DNA of 64,000 nucleotides from NCBI GenBank assembly GCA_910585605.1, contig CAJUFL010000013.1, positions 13,108 to 77,107 of the forward strand, written 5' to 3'. Below are positions 27,691-35,972 of this stretch, piece by piece. The DNA is from an uncultured Lachnospiraceae bacterium. GTDB taxonomy: Bacteria; Bacillota; Clostridia; Lachnospirales; Lachnospiraceae. The notes beneath the pieces were generated by a model. That model ran no database searches. It was not told where the DNA came from and saw nothing but the letters and a program-made list of their open reading frames with translations. Position 1 is the first letter of the stretch, and every line of letters begins with the position of its first letter. The translations under genes and the position numbers were made by a program.

Positions 27691-30600
27691 TTAGTTTAAT
27701 ATTTTATCTAACGTATCAAATAAAATGTTAACATCAATCGGTTTTGCTATATGCCCATTCATTCCACAATTTAATGCCTGCTGTTTATCCTCTTCAAATG
27801 CATTGGCTGTCATTGCTATTATCGGAATTGACGACTTCTCGCCATTTTCCATTTTCCTGATTACCTTGGTTGCCTCATACCCATTCATTTCCGGCATCTG
27901 GACATCCATAAGCACGAGTTGATAATACCCTGGTTCAGACTGTTCTAACATATCCACAGCAATTTGTCCGTTCCCTGCAATTTCTACCCCAAATCCTGCC
28001 TCCGATAAAATCGCTTCGGCAATTTCCTGATTCAGCTCATTATCCTCTGCCAATAAGATCCGCCCTGTATGATGATTAACCTGCTCCCCTGTTCCTTTTT
28101 TTTCCTTCTCATCATCTGTATTTACAATAGAATACAGGCAGCTTCTTAATTCCGATAGGAATAGCGGTTTACTGCAAAATGCAGTAACGCCGGCTTCTTT
28201 TGCCTCATCTTCGATATCAGACCAGTCATATGCAGTCAGGACAATAACCGGAACATCTTCTCCCATCTCTTTTCGGATTCTTCTTGTAACCTCAATACCA
28301 TTCATATCAGGAAGCAGCCAGTCAATAATATATACACAATAATTGTCATTACGCATAATTGCCTGACGGGTACGCAGTACTGCCTCTTTTCCCGATAATG
28401 TCCAGTCTGCCCGCATTCCAACCTGTCCCAGCATATAAGATACACTGTCACAAGTATTAAAATCATCATCCACAACCAGAGCCCTGCAATTCTTAAATTC
28501 CGGTATATCCTGCGGTGTTTTTTCACCGGCATGTAATCGGAACGTAAAGGAAACAATAACCTCTGTACCTGTTCCCTGCTCGCTATTTACTTCAATGGAA
28601 CCATTCATCATATCTACAATATTTTTGGTTATAGCCATTCCAAGGCCTGTTCCCTGTACTCCGCTGATAGTAGTATTTCTCTCTCTCTCAAACGGTTCAA
28701 AAATATGTGCTACAAATTCCTCACTCATACCGATACCGGTATCCTTGATGTGAAATTCATAATTTGCGCATCCTTTCGGAGCTCCGGGCTTCTCTGTAAT
28801 CCGCATACTGACAATGCCACCTGCTCCGGTATACTTGACAGCATTACTTAGAAGATTCAAAAGTACCTGGTTCAATCTCAGCTTATCACAATAAATCTCT
28901 TCATCAAACACGTCCACCGTATCAATATAAAGTTCCAGCTGCTTGGCACGAATCTCTCCCTGTAAAATGCTGCGCAGGCTATGCAGAATATCCGGCAGAC
29001 TGCATAACTTCTCTTCTAAACGCATCTTACCGCTTTCTATACGGCTCATATCCAAAACGTCATTGATGAGACTAAGCAGATGATTGCCAGAAGCCATAAT
29101 CTTCTTCAAATAAGACTCCACCTGCTCCTTACGGTCAATATGCGTAATTGCCAGAGATGTAAAACCGACAATCGCATTCATCGGTGTACGGATATCATGT
29201 GACATATTTGATAAAAATACGCTTTTTGCCTTGCTCGCCCTATTCGCCTGTAAAAGTGCATCCTCCAGCAGGCTTTTCTGCTCCATCTCATTGCGAATTT
29301 CCTCATCTACTGAGCGTAATCCCAAAACCACTCCACGACTGCTCTCCTCTGTACCAGCACGAACAGCCTTCATCTGGAAATATCTTATCTCGCCATTGCA
29401 AAACACCCGGTAATTGGTATAACATATTTTCTTTTCTTTTAATTCTTTTTTCAATTCTTCCAGAGAAACCGCCTTTCTCAGCATTTCTCTGTCATCCTCA
29501 TAAACACAGGTCTGTATGTAACGTTCTATGCTCTCTCTTAATGGCTGCTCACCTTCAAAAATAGAAGACAATATGTGGTCTTTACAGTCCGTAAGCTGAA
29601 TCGGACTTCCCTTGCCTGTATCAAGATCCAGCACGCATACAAGATTATAATCTATACTCAACGCCTGAACAAGTTCCTTCTGACGTTTCTCATTCTTTTT
29701 CTGTTCCTTTTTCTCCTGTAGTTTCTGAGCCGTACAATCTAACAGAAAACGCTGATAAAACAGTTCACCGTTTTCCTTTAACATTTTAATGTTACCCATA
29801 ATATGCCGTATATTCCCGTCGACATGCTGCACCCGGTATTCTACGCTGATACTGTCTCCCTCTTTTTCGAGTTTTCCGATACTTGCCCGAAGGCGTTCTT
29901 TGTCCTCATCCACAACCGATGCCGCAACCATATTAAATCCTGTCGCCATCAATTCATCCTGAGACTCATATCCCAAAATCTTAAGTGCCGCCGTATTGAT
30001 ACTGAGTATATGGGACCCGTCTACTGTATGGCATATCATTCCACAATCCGTAGCGGAAAAAACCATCTCCAGAATTCTGTTTCTTTCTATTATCTCCTGC
30101 TGGTAAGCACGCTCCTGTGTTATATCAATGGCTACACCAACCGTTCCCATTACGCTTCCGTCAAGATCATATAATGGGGATTTGTAAGTCATGAGAATCC
30201 TTAATCCCTCTCCAGTTTGAATGGTTTCTTCGGATATACAGGTTTCCCTCTTAGTCATAACTTCCCGTTCAGATTCTATACAGGCAGGATCATCCTGTTC
30301 AACATCCCAGATATAAGCATGCCCCTGTCCTTCCACCTGTGCTTTTGTTTTATTAACCACTTTACAGAAGCTGTCATTTACCTTCTCATGAATACCATCT
30401 TTATCCTTATACCAGATCAGATTCGGAATATTGTTGATAGTAGCTTCAAAATACTGATTTATCTGCCAGAAATCTTTACGCATTTTACAGGTTTCCTGCC
30501 ACTTTAAAAAGCGGTATCTGATTTCTCCATCCGACATAGGCAGCGTCCAGATATCCTTGATGTCCCCACACAATCCCTGCTCCATTAAAAGAGTAATCTG

Positions 30601-30852
30601 CTCCTGCTTTGCAAGTAAAATAATCTCAGATCCGCCCTTATTATCTTCTATCAATGTCTTTACTGCCAGCGTTATATCTTCTCCCCTGAAGTCAGCCAAA
30701 ATCACGTCAGCCCTGTCCGCCAATGATTTCTCATACTCTTCACTCTCGACAAACTCATGTGTAAAATGTTCCATTGGAGACATTTCCTTTATAAGCTCAA
30801 ATGCCCTGTGTAAACGACCTATTAAATAAAAATGAATATGACAACGATACAT
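27691..30852 (-). CDS. Hybrid sensor histidine kinase, PAS-rich, two receivers
   Basis: 1053 residues, no membrane helices, so a cytoplasmic sensor. Order: a receiver-like N-terminus (DVILADFRGEDITLAVK, possibly degenerate); PAS 1 (NLIWYKDKDGIHEKVNDSFC); PAS 2 (ILEMVFSATDCGMICHT); a third PAS-like segment (CVLDLDTGKGSPIQL); HisKA box FLSNMSHDIRTPMNAIVGF; ATPase domain (LLSNAVKYT, DTGIGMS, GTGLGMAI); receiver 1 (VVDDDF, IIDWLLPDMNGIEV); and receiver 2 (LAEDNELNQ, VLMDVQMPEMNGYEAT). The architecture implies an intramolecular phosphorelay. A consensus promoter lies about 120 bases upstream. The following genes are probably co-transcribed, so the kinase may feed second-messenger output. Confidence 0.92.
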   Translation of the reverse strand: MYRCHIHFYLIGRLHRAFELIKEMSPMEHFTHEFVESEEYEKSLADRADVILADFRGEDITLAVKTLIEDNKGGSEIILLAKQEQITLLMEQGLCGDIKDIWTLPMSDGEIRYRFLKWQETCKMRKDFWQINQYFEATINNIPNLIWYKDKDGIHEKVNDSFCKVVNKTKAQVEGQGHAYIWDVEQDDPACIESEREVMTKRETCISEETIQTGEGLRILMTYKSPLYDLDGSVMGTVGVAIDITQERAYQQEIIERNRILEMVFSATDCGMICHTVDGSHILSINTAALKILGYESQDELMATGFNMVAASVVDEDKERLRASIGKLEKEGDSISVEYRVQHVDGNIRHIMGNIKMLKENGELFYQRFLLDCTAQKLQEKKEQKKNEKRQKELVQALSIDYNLVCVLDLDTGKGSPIQLTDCKDHILSSIFEGEQPLRESIERYIQTCVYEDDREMLRKAVSLEELKKELKEKKICYTNYRVFCNGEIRYFQMKAVRAGTEESSRGVVLGLRSVDEEIRNEMEQKSLLEDALLQANRASKAKSVFLSNMSHDIRTPMNAIVGFTSLAITHIDRKEQVESYLKKIMASGNHLLSLINDVLDMSRIESGKMRLEEKLCSLPDILHSLRSILQGEIRAKQLELYIDTVDVFDEEIYCDKLRLNQVLLNLLSNAVKYTGAGGIVSMRITEKPGAPKGCANYEFHIKDTGIGMSEEFVAHIFEPFERERNTTISGVQGTGLGMAITKNIVDMMNGSIEVNSEQGTGTEVIVSFTFRLHAGEKTPQDIPEFKNCRALVVDDDFNTCDSVSYMLGQVGMRADWTLSGKEAVLRTRQAIMRNDNYCVYIIDWLLPDMNGIEVTRRIRKEMGEDVPVIVLTAYDWSDIEDEAKEAGVTAFCSKPLFLSELRSCLYSIVNTDDEKEKKGTGEQVNHHTGRILLAEDNELNQEIAEAILSEAGFGVEIAGNGQIAVDMLEQSEPGYYQLVLMDVQMPEMNGYEATKVIRKMENGEKSSIPIIAMTANAFEEDKQQALNCGMNGHIAKPIDVNILFDTLDKILN

Positions 30853-30970
30853 ATCTATTTTCCCCCAGTGCTCTATAAATTTTCTGCATAGTGACCGCTA
30901 TACCTGGTAGCTAATCCACTCATTACATAAACCTAAATATAGGAACATAAAAGCAATTCTTTTATCTTCC

Positions 30971-30999
30971 ATTTTAACAAGCATGGGAAACTATGTCAA
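30971..30999 (-). promoter_or_regulatory. Promoter of the hybrid kinase operon
   Basis: The minus strand reads TTGACA, 17 bases, TAAAAT: a strong vegetative promoter. Predicted start is near 30964, giving an untranslated leader of about 110 bases. No structured element was recognised in that leader. Confidence 0.8.
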
Positions 31000-31074
31000 T
31001 ATTGGGAACACCTCAATTAGCACTGTATTTTAAAAGATTTTTATATTCAGAAATATACTTTAATGTCATGACTT

Positions 31075-31944
31075 TTAAGATAAACCATATCCCCATAAAT
31101 TCTGAATCTGCGGCATTAATTCCTCTATCCTCCATGTCTTTTCACTGTTCTGTCTGCTATTGGGATCTTTGACTGTAATATTTCCGTCTGCATCCGCACC
31201 CGCTAACACGATAAAATGTCCCGTTGTCGTAAAATCTCCGGGTCCCACCACACAGATGATCGGTGTCCCCGCCTGCAATTCCGATAAAATACTGCCCTCA
31301 TCAAATGATATTCCATATGCCATAAGTCCAATCTGCTCTGCTCCCGATACCATCAGCTCCCAGGAAGATCCTGCTCCATCTACATAATATCCCTGTTTTT
31401 CCGCTATACGGGCCACTTCTAAGGGATTCCAGTATGCATCACCGCTAAGTCCGCATCTTACCATCGAAAGACATACAGGACCACAGCCGGTAACTGCCAT
31501 AAAATCACTTCCATATTTTTTATATCCCCAGCGTTCATCCCATTGTAAAAACAAAGGAATTTCTCCCTCGGACAACTCCTTTGATACATTAATATCTGCA
31601 TCCTTATCCTTGTTTTCCATATAATCCAGAACAAATTCTTTTGTCTCCGGATGTTTTTCCATTAATTCTATCAGACTCTCCGGGTATCCCTCTGCTTCTA
31701 ATTTCCTTAACAGCTCTGCATGTCCCAGATTCCCATAATTTTCTATATGTCCTGGCATTGTACCGGCTGACTGCGTATCCCATTGATCACTGCATTGTGC
31801 CGCCACTGCACAGACAAGCCTCACCGTAACCATCGCAAGAACCGTTATTCCTATCATCATCACGGAGAAAACACTTGCCCTGACAGCCCTTTGCAGAAAT
31901 CGCCTTCTTTTTCTTAATTTTCTTTTTGCTCCTCTTCCATCCAT
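31075..31944 (-). CDS. C39-like cysteine peptidase, membrane-anchored
   Basis: 289 residues. A basic N-terminus (KRKLRKRRR) and one helix (about 24-47) anchor it; the catalytic domain (about 125-289) is outside. Peptidase_C39_2 pattern: IPLFLQWDERWGYKKYG, catalytic Cys in AVTGCGPVCLSM, His in GHFIVLAGAD, Asp/Asn in VKDPNSRQNSEKTW. Such proteins are cell-surface papain-like hydrolases, often acting on cell-wall peptides or pro-peptides; the substrate here is unknown. GGAAGGT precedes the ATG. It appears to be a single-gene unit. Confidence 0.82.
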   Translation of the reverse strand: MDGRGAKRKLRKRRRFLQRAVRASVFSVMMIGITVLAMVTVRLVCAVAAQCSDQWDTQSAGTMPGHIENYGNLGHAELLRKLEAEGYPESLIELMEKHPETKEFVLDYMENKDKDADINVSKELSEGEIPLFLQWDERWGYKKYGSDFMAVTGCGPVCLSMVRCGLSGDAYWNPLEVARIAEKQGYYVDGAGSSWELMVSGAEQIGLMAYGISFDEGSILSELQAGTPIICVVGPGDFTTTGHFIVLAGADADGNITVKDPNSRQNSEKTWRIEELMPQIQNLWGYGLS

Positions 31945-32017
31945 AAAGATACCTTCCTTTCTATCTATCTGCTTATTAAAGAAGCTTATATACTGCTTTA
32001 TAAACGTTATAGCAAAG

Positions 32018-32035
32018 AAAGGAAGGCTGTCCTTT
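32018..32035 (-). terminator. Possible terminator after the esterase gene
   Basis: AAAGGA and TCCTTT arms with a 6-base loop, about 120 bases past the stop at 32155 and just upstream of the peptidase gene. The stem is short, so the call is weak. Confidence 0.3.
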
Positions 32036-32154
32036 AATATTATATTATGAATTTCTTTCTATTTTCTTAAGATTGCTTTCTCTGAACAATGGAAATGCTT
32101 TTCCCACTGTAATTTATCATACTCATCTCTTATTTTTTGTCCGCAAAATTCCGC

Positions 32155-33126
32155 CTATCCCCTTGGCAGACATTCATTTTTTCTATTTATCCATGCAACA
32201 GAGATATCCATTGCAGCACGGCATGCCTTTGTCTGGTCTAACGCATTTAACATGACAAAATCATGTATCATACCCTGTAATCTTACTGCTGTCACATCAA
32301 CTCCTGCCCCTCTTAGTTTTCTGGCATACGCTTCCCCCTCATCCCTCAAAACATCCGCTTCCCCATTTATGACCATGGCATCCGGAAGTCCTCTTAACTG
32401 TTCTATATCGGCCCTAAGAGGCGAAGCAGTAATGCAGTTCCGATCATAGTCTGACATAGTGTACTGATCCCAGAACCACATCATCCCTTCCCTGTACAAA
32501 TAATAATCTCTGGCAAACTGACGATAGGAAGCCGTGCAGAAACAGGCATTCGTCACGGGATAAAACAGCTGCTGTTTTTGAATATATGGACCGTTCCGGT
32601 ATTTTGCCATCAAAGTCATCGCAATCGTCATGTTTCCTCCTACGCTATCCCCCGCTACTGTCAGGGTACACGGATTCATCTGCAGATCAAATTCTTTTAG
32701 AACCAAAGAAAGTTTACATAATACATCATAGCATTGTTCTATTGCTACAGGATAACGTGCTTCCGGTGAACGAGTGTATTCAGGAAATACCACAATCGAA
32801 TGTGTTCTTGCCGCCAGCTCCCTCACCAGCTTTTCATGGGTATGAAAGCTTCCTAAAACCCACCCTGCACCATGAATATAAAAAATAACATTGGCAGGTG
32901 AAGTAACCGATTGGGGACAGACGATATAAACTTTAACCTCTCCCCATTTTCCCGTATTGACAACCGTGCTTTGAATGTCTGCCGGATACATATCAATTGG
33001 GGTACTCTGTACTTTTTCCAATACTTCCCTTCCCTGGTCCGGAGGCATTTGAAAAATAAACGGCGGAACTGAATTTGCTTCACAGACTGCTTCTGCCTCT
33101 GGTTCCAGTGATATTCTTCTCCTCAA
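32155..33126 (-). CDS. Alpha/beta hydrolase, hormone-sensitive lipase family
   Basis: 323-residue esterase/lipase. HSL-type oxyanion motif FYIHGAGWVLGS (HGAGW in place of HGGGW), nucleophile GDSVGGNM, acid residue in INGEADVLRDEGEAYARKL and His in QGMIHDFVML, in the order and spacing of the HSL (type IV) family. Cytoplasmic, no signal peptide. It probably acts on short-chain or xenobiotic esters; the natural substrate is unknown. It begins ATGAGGAGAAGAATATCAC and is preceded by AGGAGAT. Single gene. Confidence 0.88.
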   Translation of the reverse strand: MRRRISLEPEAEAVCEANSVPPFIFQMPPDQGREVLEKVQSTPIDMYPADIQSTVVNTGKWGEVKVYIVCPQSVTSPANVIFYIHGAGWVLGSFHTHEKLVRELAARTHSIVVFPEYTRSPEARYPVAIEQCYDVLCKLSLVLKEFDLQMNPCTLTVAGDSVGGNMTIAMTLMAKYRNGPYIQKQQLFYPVTNACFCTASYRQFARDYYLYREGMMWFWDQYTMSDYDRNCITASPLRADIEQLRGLPDAMVINGEADVLRDEGEAYARKLRGAGVDVTAVRLQGMIHDFVMLNALDQTKACRAAMDISVAWINRKNECLPRG

Positions 33127-33204
33127 AATAAATCTCCTCTAACATTTTGTTACTTTCATTGTATTCCGGTTTTCAAAAGCCAAGACCTGATGAACGAGGA
33201 AATT

Positions 33205-34035
33205 TTAATATCTGCAAGCCTCGATACTTCTCAGAACAAGGGGATTCACTACGCTGTCCTCCCACCCCATTTGTTCACTCAGTATCCGAACTTGTTCCTC
33301 GAAAGGAATCATTCCATACTTTTTATCCATCCTAAGTACATTTTCCTTCAGCTTTTGCAGATAATTCTTACTTTGCCGCAAGACTTTCTTCCACTCCTCC
33401 CCATTATAAACCCTGTCCCATGCAGGACAGCAATATTGGATTCCATTTAGTGCTGCCATTTTTTCCAACGATTCCTCGCTTTTTCCTTCATTCGTGAAAA
33501 TCAGAAAGTCCTTTGTATCCGGTATCGCATCTCCCGAAAACAGCACATTTTCCTCCTCAAAAATATAAGATACATGTCCAGCAGAATGTCCGGCAGTTTC
33601 CAGAATCTGTACGGATATCTTCTCCTCTGGCAAAATTACATCTCCCTCTTTTACAATTCCATCTATCCGTACCGGTTCCGGCACTAATGTATAAAAATTG
33701 GGGATTGGACGTTCCCTGAATTGAAGATCAATATCTTCTATCCAGCTTTTTTCTTTTTCCGATGCATAGATCTGACAACCTGATATTTTCTGCAGGGCGG
33801 CAGCACCGCCCATATGGTCGGGATGTGCATGGGTCAGAAACACTGCTTTTATCTCTCTTATATTTCTTCCTAACGCTTCCATGTATTTCTCTATTATCTT
33901 CTCGCTGCCCGCAACACCGGAATCAATCAGATAACAATCCCTGCCTGTTATTAAATACATGTAAACATACCGTTTTACCTGTTCTGTCACCAAAAAATCC
34001 ATACAAATCTGATGCACATTATTACAAATCTTCAT
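33205..34035 (-). CDS. Metallo-beta-lactamase-fold hydrolase
   Basis: 276 residues. Metal-binding signature THAHPDHMGGA, a second ligand region (ETAGHSAGHVSYIFEEENVLFSGDAIPD) and DRVYNGEEWKKVL near the end. This is the general MBL hydrolase group (glyoxalase II/RNase Z-like), where substrate cannot be guessed. The start at 34035 follows GGAGGGGAGG and overlaps or abuts the preceding DUF1330 gene stop (34037). Both genes lie behind a TetR-type operator, which suggests a small detoxification operon. Confidence 0.85.
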   Translation of the reverse strand: MKICNNVHQICMDFLVTEQVKRYVYMYLITGRDCYLIDSGVAGSEKIIEKYMEALGRNIREIKAVFLTHAHPDHMGGAAALQKISGCQIYASEKEKSWIEDIDLQFRERPIPNFYTLVPEPVRIDGIVKEGDVILPEEKISVQILETAGHSAGHVSYIFEEENVLFSGDAIPDTKDFLIFTNEGKSEESLEKMAALNGIQYCCPAWDRVYNGEEWKKVLRQSKNYLQKLKENVLRMDKKYGMIPFEEQVRILSEQMGWEDSVVNPLVLRSIEACRY

Positions 34036-34036
34036 T

Positions 34037-34333
34037 TCAGTCCTCCCCTCCGACAATAATGGCCCTGCTGTCTACAGAGTTCTCTCTTTTTGCTGCTATC
34101 CTTCTATACTCTGCCGACTCAAAGCATGTCTCTAACTGTTCCCGGCTCTCCCATTCAATGATAATGACACGGTCCGGCTTCCATTTTTCAGAGAGCGGTA
34201 TCACATCATCCGTACGGACCAAATACCTCCCTCCAAAACTTTCTACAATAGGCTTTACCTCCCGGATATAGGATTCATATTCCCTTTTATCGCTGCTTTT
34301 ATCTGTATAAACTGTTACTACGAAATATACCAT
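34037..34333 (-). CDS. DUF1330-like dimeric alpha/beta barrel protein
   Basis: 98 residues: VVTVYTDKSSDKREYESYIREVKPIVESFGGRYLV, RVIIIEWESREQLETCFESAEYRRIAAKR. This matches the DUF1330/ABM-like ferredoxin fold, where residues ...FGGRYL and W-S-S/R-E-x-Y are typical. No enzymatic role is established for the family; relatives are monooxygenase-like. AAAGGAGG precedes the ATG. The operator at 34348-34367 overlaps the promoter downstream region, so expression is probably repressed by the TetR protein encoded next door. Confidence 0.8.
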   Translation of the reverse strand: MVYFVVTVYTDKSSDKREYESYIREVKPIVESFGGRYLVRTDDVIPLSEKWKPDRVIIIEWESREQLETCFESAEYRRIAAKRENSVDSRAIIVGGED

Positions 34334-34347
34334 ATAGCCTCCTTTCT

Positions 34348-34367
34348 ATGCAAGTAAACACTTGCAT
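34348..34367. promoter_or_regulatory. TetR-type operator before the DUF1330-MBL operon
   Basis: Perfect palindrome ATGCAAGT-AAAC-ACTTGCAT, lying just downstream of a likely promoter (GAGACA-17-TATGAT on the minus strand) and just before the ribosome site. A near-identical site precedes the TetR gene (35034-35053). Confidence 0.85.
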
Positions 34368-34384
34368 CATATCTAAAAATATCA

Positions 34385-34445
34385 GGATTGTCTCACTAAC
34401 TCATAAATCCCCTGACAAGATAGTAAATCCTTAGTGTGACAATCC
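34385..34445 (-). terminator. Terminator after the TetR gene
   Basis: Stem of 15 bases with one mismatch: GGATTGTCTCACTAA (34385-34399) and TTAGTGTGACAATCC (34431-34445), five bases past the TetR stop. The 3' part of the structure overlaps the -35 region of the downstream operon promoter. The arm sequence GTCACACTAA also occurs in the terminator at 61996. Confidence 0.75.
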
Positions 34446-34449
34446 CGCC

Positions 34450-35022
34450 TTAAATGATACCATCCATAAATACTTGAATACTGTTCCTAATATATGCCTC
34501 CTTTTCTGTCTTCGTCAGCTTCTTTCCAAAAGATGCAGTTAAAAATACAAAGCCAAAATTCATGGATACAAACATCATGGCCAGATTTTCAGCATCTGCA
34601 TTACTGATTTTCCCTGTCTGATACATTTCCCCAAAATATCGTACCAAAACCCTTTTAAATACCTGTGGCACTTTTAAAATTCCTTCTGCCGTGTCCGGGT
34701 ACAGCTCAGGCGTCCGAAGCCCAATGGAAATCTTAACCATACGCGGGGTTACCTTTTTCATATAAATTTCTGAAAAAGATGTCAGATCGTGTTTTAAATC
34801 TCCCTCATAGGTAAAATCCGCTTCCGACAAATCAGGATTCCATTTGGGAAGCTGCATGGCAGCTAATATAATCTCCTTTTTCCCTTTGAATTTCCGAAAT
34901 ATAGTACACTCATTGACACCTGCCTGTCTGGCAATATCCTTTGTTGTAGACGCCGAATATCCACGCTCCATAAGCAATTCCATGGCTGCCTCAATGATTT
35001 TATTCTGGGTTTCATCTAACAT
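34450..35022 (-). CDS. TetR-family regulator
   Basis: 190 residues. N-terminal HTH: KIIEAAMELLMERGYSASTTKDIARQAGVNECTIFRKFKGKKEI, the standard TetR DNA-binding helix set. The C-terminal ligand domain is unassigned. Matching palindromes in its own promoter and in front of the DUF1330-MBL operon indicate that it represses itself and those two genes, released by an unknown compound. GGGAG lies six bases before the ATG. Confidence 0.9.
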   Translation of the reverse strand: MLDETQNKIIEAAMELLMERGYSASTTKDIARQAGVNECTIFRKFKGKKEIILAAMQLPKWNPDLSEADFTYEGDLKHDLTSFSEIYMKKVTPRMVKISIGLRTPELYPDTAEGILKVPQVFKRVLVRYFGEMYQTGKISNADAENLAMMFVSMNFGFVFLTASFGKKLTKTEKEAYIRNSIQVFMDGII

Positions 35023-35033
35023 AACATTCTCCC

Positions 35034-35053
35034 TTGCAAGTGATTACTTGCAT
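35034..35053. promoter_or_regulatory. TetR-type operator in the tetR promoter
   Basis: TTGCAAGT-GATT-ACTTGCAT: 7 of 8 positions pair. It touches the -10 element (35052-35057) and extends to the ribosome site, so a bound repressor would block the promoter. It shares both half-sites with 34348-34367. Confidence 0.85.
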
Positions 35054-35080
35054 TATAGAAAAGAAAAATGAAGATGTCAA
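35052..35080 (-). promoter_or_regulatory. Consensus promoter of the TetR gene
   Basis: The minus strand reads TTGACA, 17 bases, TATAAT: a perfect vegetative consensus. The -10 runs directly into the operator palindrome, so strong transcription is expected only when the repressor is off. Confidence 0.85.
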
Positions 35081-35114
35081 GATGAATTTTTAGTAACAGC
35101 ACGCAGGCATTCTC

Positions 35115-35143
35115 TTGATTTTGCAAAAAATTTTTTATATAAT
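35115..35143 (+). promoter_or_regulatory. Promoter of the LytTR regulator operon
   Basis: TTGATT, 17 bases, TATAAT on the plus strand, about 115 bases before the regulator start. It drives the response regulator and kinase genes. Confidence 0.75.
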
Positions 35144-35258
35144 ATTCAATATACAATCTTTTAACGAATCATCAAATTTTTACGGATAAACAGTGTAAAG
35201 TAGATCATGAAAATCCATGAGACGGAAATTAGTTACACTTATACAGAGGGTATGGAAA

Positions 35259-35972
35259 ATGTTTAAGATAGGAATTTGTGACGATGAGGATATGTTTATT
35301 AACGTATTAAAAGAAAATCTGGAACGATATGCCAAGGAGACCAATCAGGAGTTTTCTTTTTTTGTCTATCATGACGGCAGTGAGCTTCTGCATGAATATC
35401 AGACAGATTTTGACTTGATTTTTATGGACATCAAGATGGAAAAACTGAATGGTCTGAAGACCGCAGAAGAAATCCGCAGGATGGACAGCACGGTAGGGCT
35501 TGTCTTTCTGACCTCCCTGAAGCAATATGTGTGGAAAGGTTATGAATATAATGCTGTCAATTATCTGTTAAAACCCATAAAATACGGTATCTTAAAAATG
35601 GAACTGGACCGATATTTTGAACGCTATCAGGGCAAGAATGAACCATATATCAGTTTCGCCAATGCTAATGGCAAATATAAGGTTTTATACAAAAACCTGT
35701 GTTATGCAGAAACAGATAAACGTAACGTAATGCTGCATTTTGAGGGACAGAAACAGATTATTTATAAGAGTATGAAAGAAATTTCCACTCTGCTTGAAAA
35801 GCAGCCGCAGTTTGCCCGCTGCCATCAAAGTTTTATGGTAAATCTTTCCTTTGTAAAAGGGATAGAAGGATTAGAGCTTATCCTTACCACAGGCGATCGT
35901 CTTCCTATCAGCCAGCCCAAGCGCAAAGAATTTATGATAAAAATGACGGATTACTGGGGGGATATGCTGTGA
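35259..35972 (+). CDS. LytTR-family response regulator
   Basis: 237 residues, AgrA/LytR type. Receiver domain with ICDDEDMF acidic pair, phospho-Asp57 in LIFMDIKMEKLNG, and Lys in NYLLKPIK. LytTR DNA-binding domain in the C-terminal 100 residues (YKNLCYAETDKRNVMLHFEGQKQIIYKSMKEI, FARCHQSFMVNLSFVKGIEG). The start at 35259 begins at the receiver fold and is used in preference to an ATG 14 codons upstream. Its stop overlaps the kinase start (TGATG). It probably controls the ABC genes downstream. Confidence 0.9.
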   Translation: MFKIGICDDEDMFINVLKENLERYAKETNQEFSFFVYHDGSELLHEYQTDFDLIFMDIKMEKLNGLKTAEEIRRMDSTVGLVFLTSLKQYVWKGYEYNAVNYLLKPIKYGILKMELDRYFERYQGKNEPYISFANANGKYKVLYKNLCYAETDKRNVMLHFEGQKQIIYKSMKEISTLLEKQPQFARCHQSFMVNLSFVKGIEGLELILTTGDRLPISQPKRKEFMIKMTDYWGDML

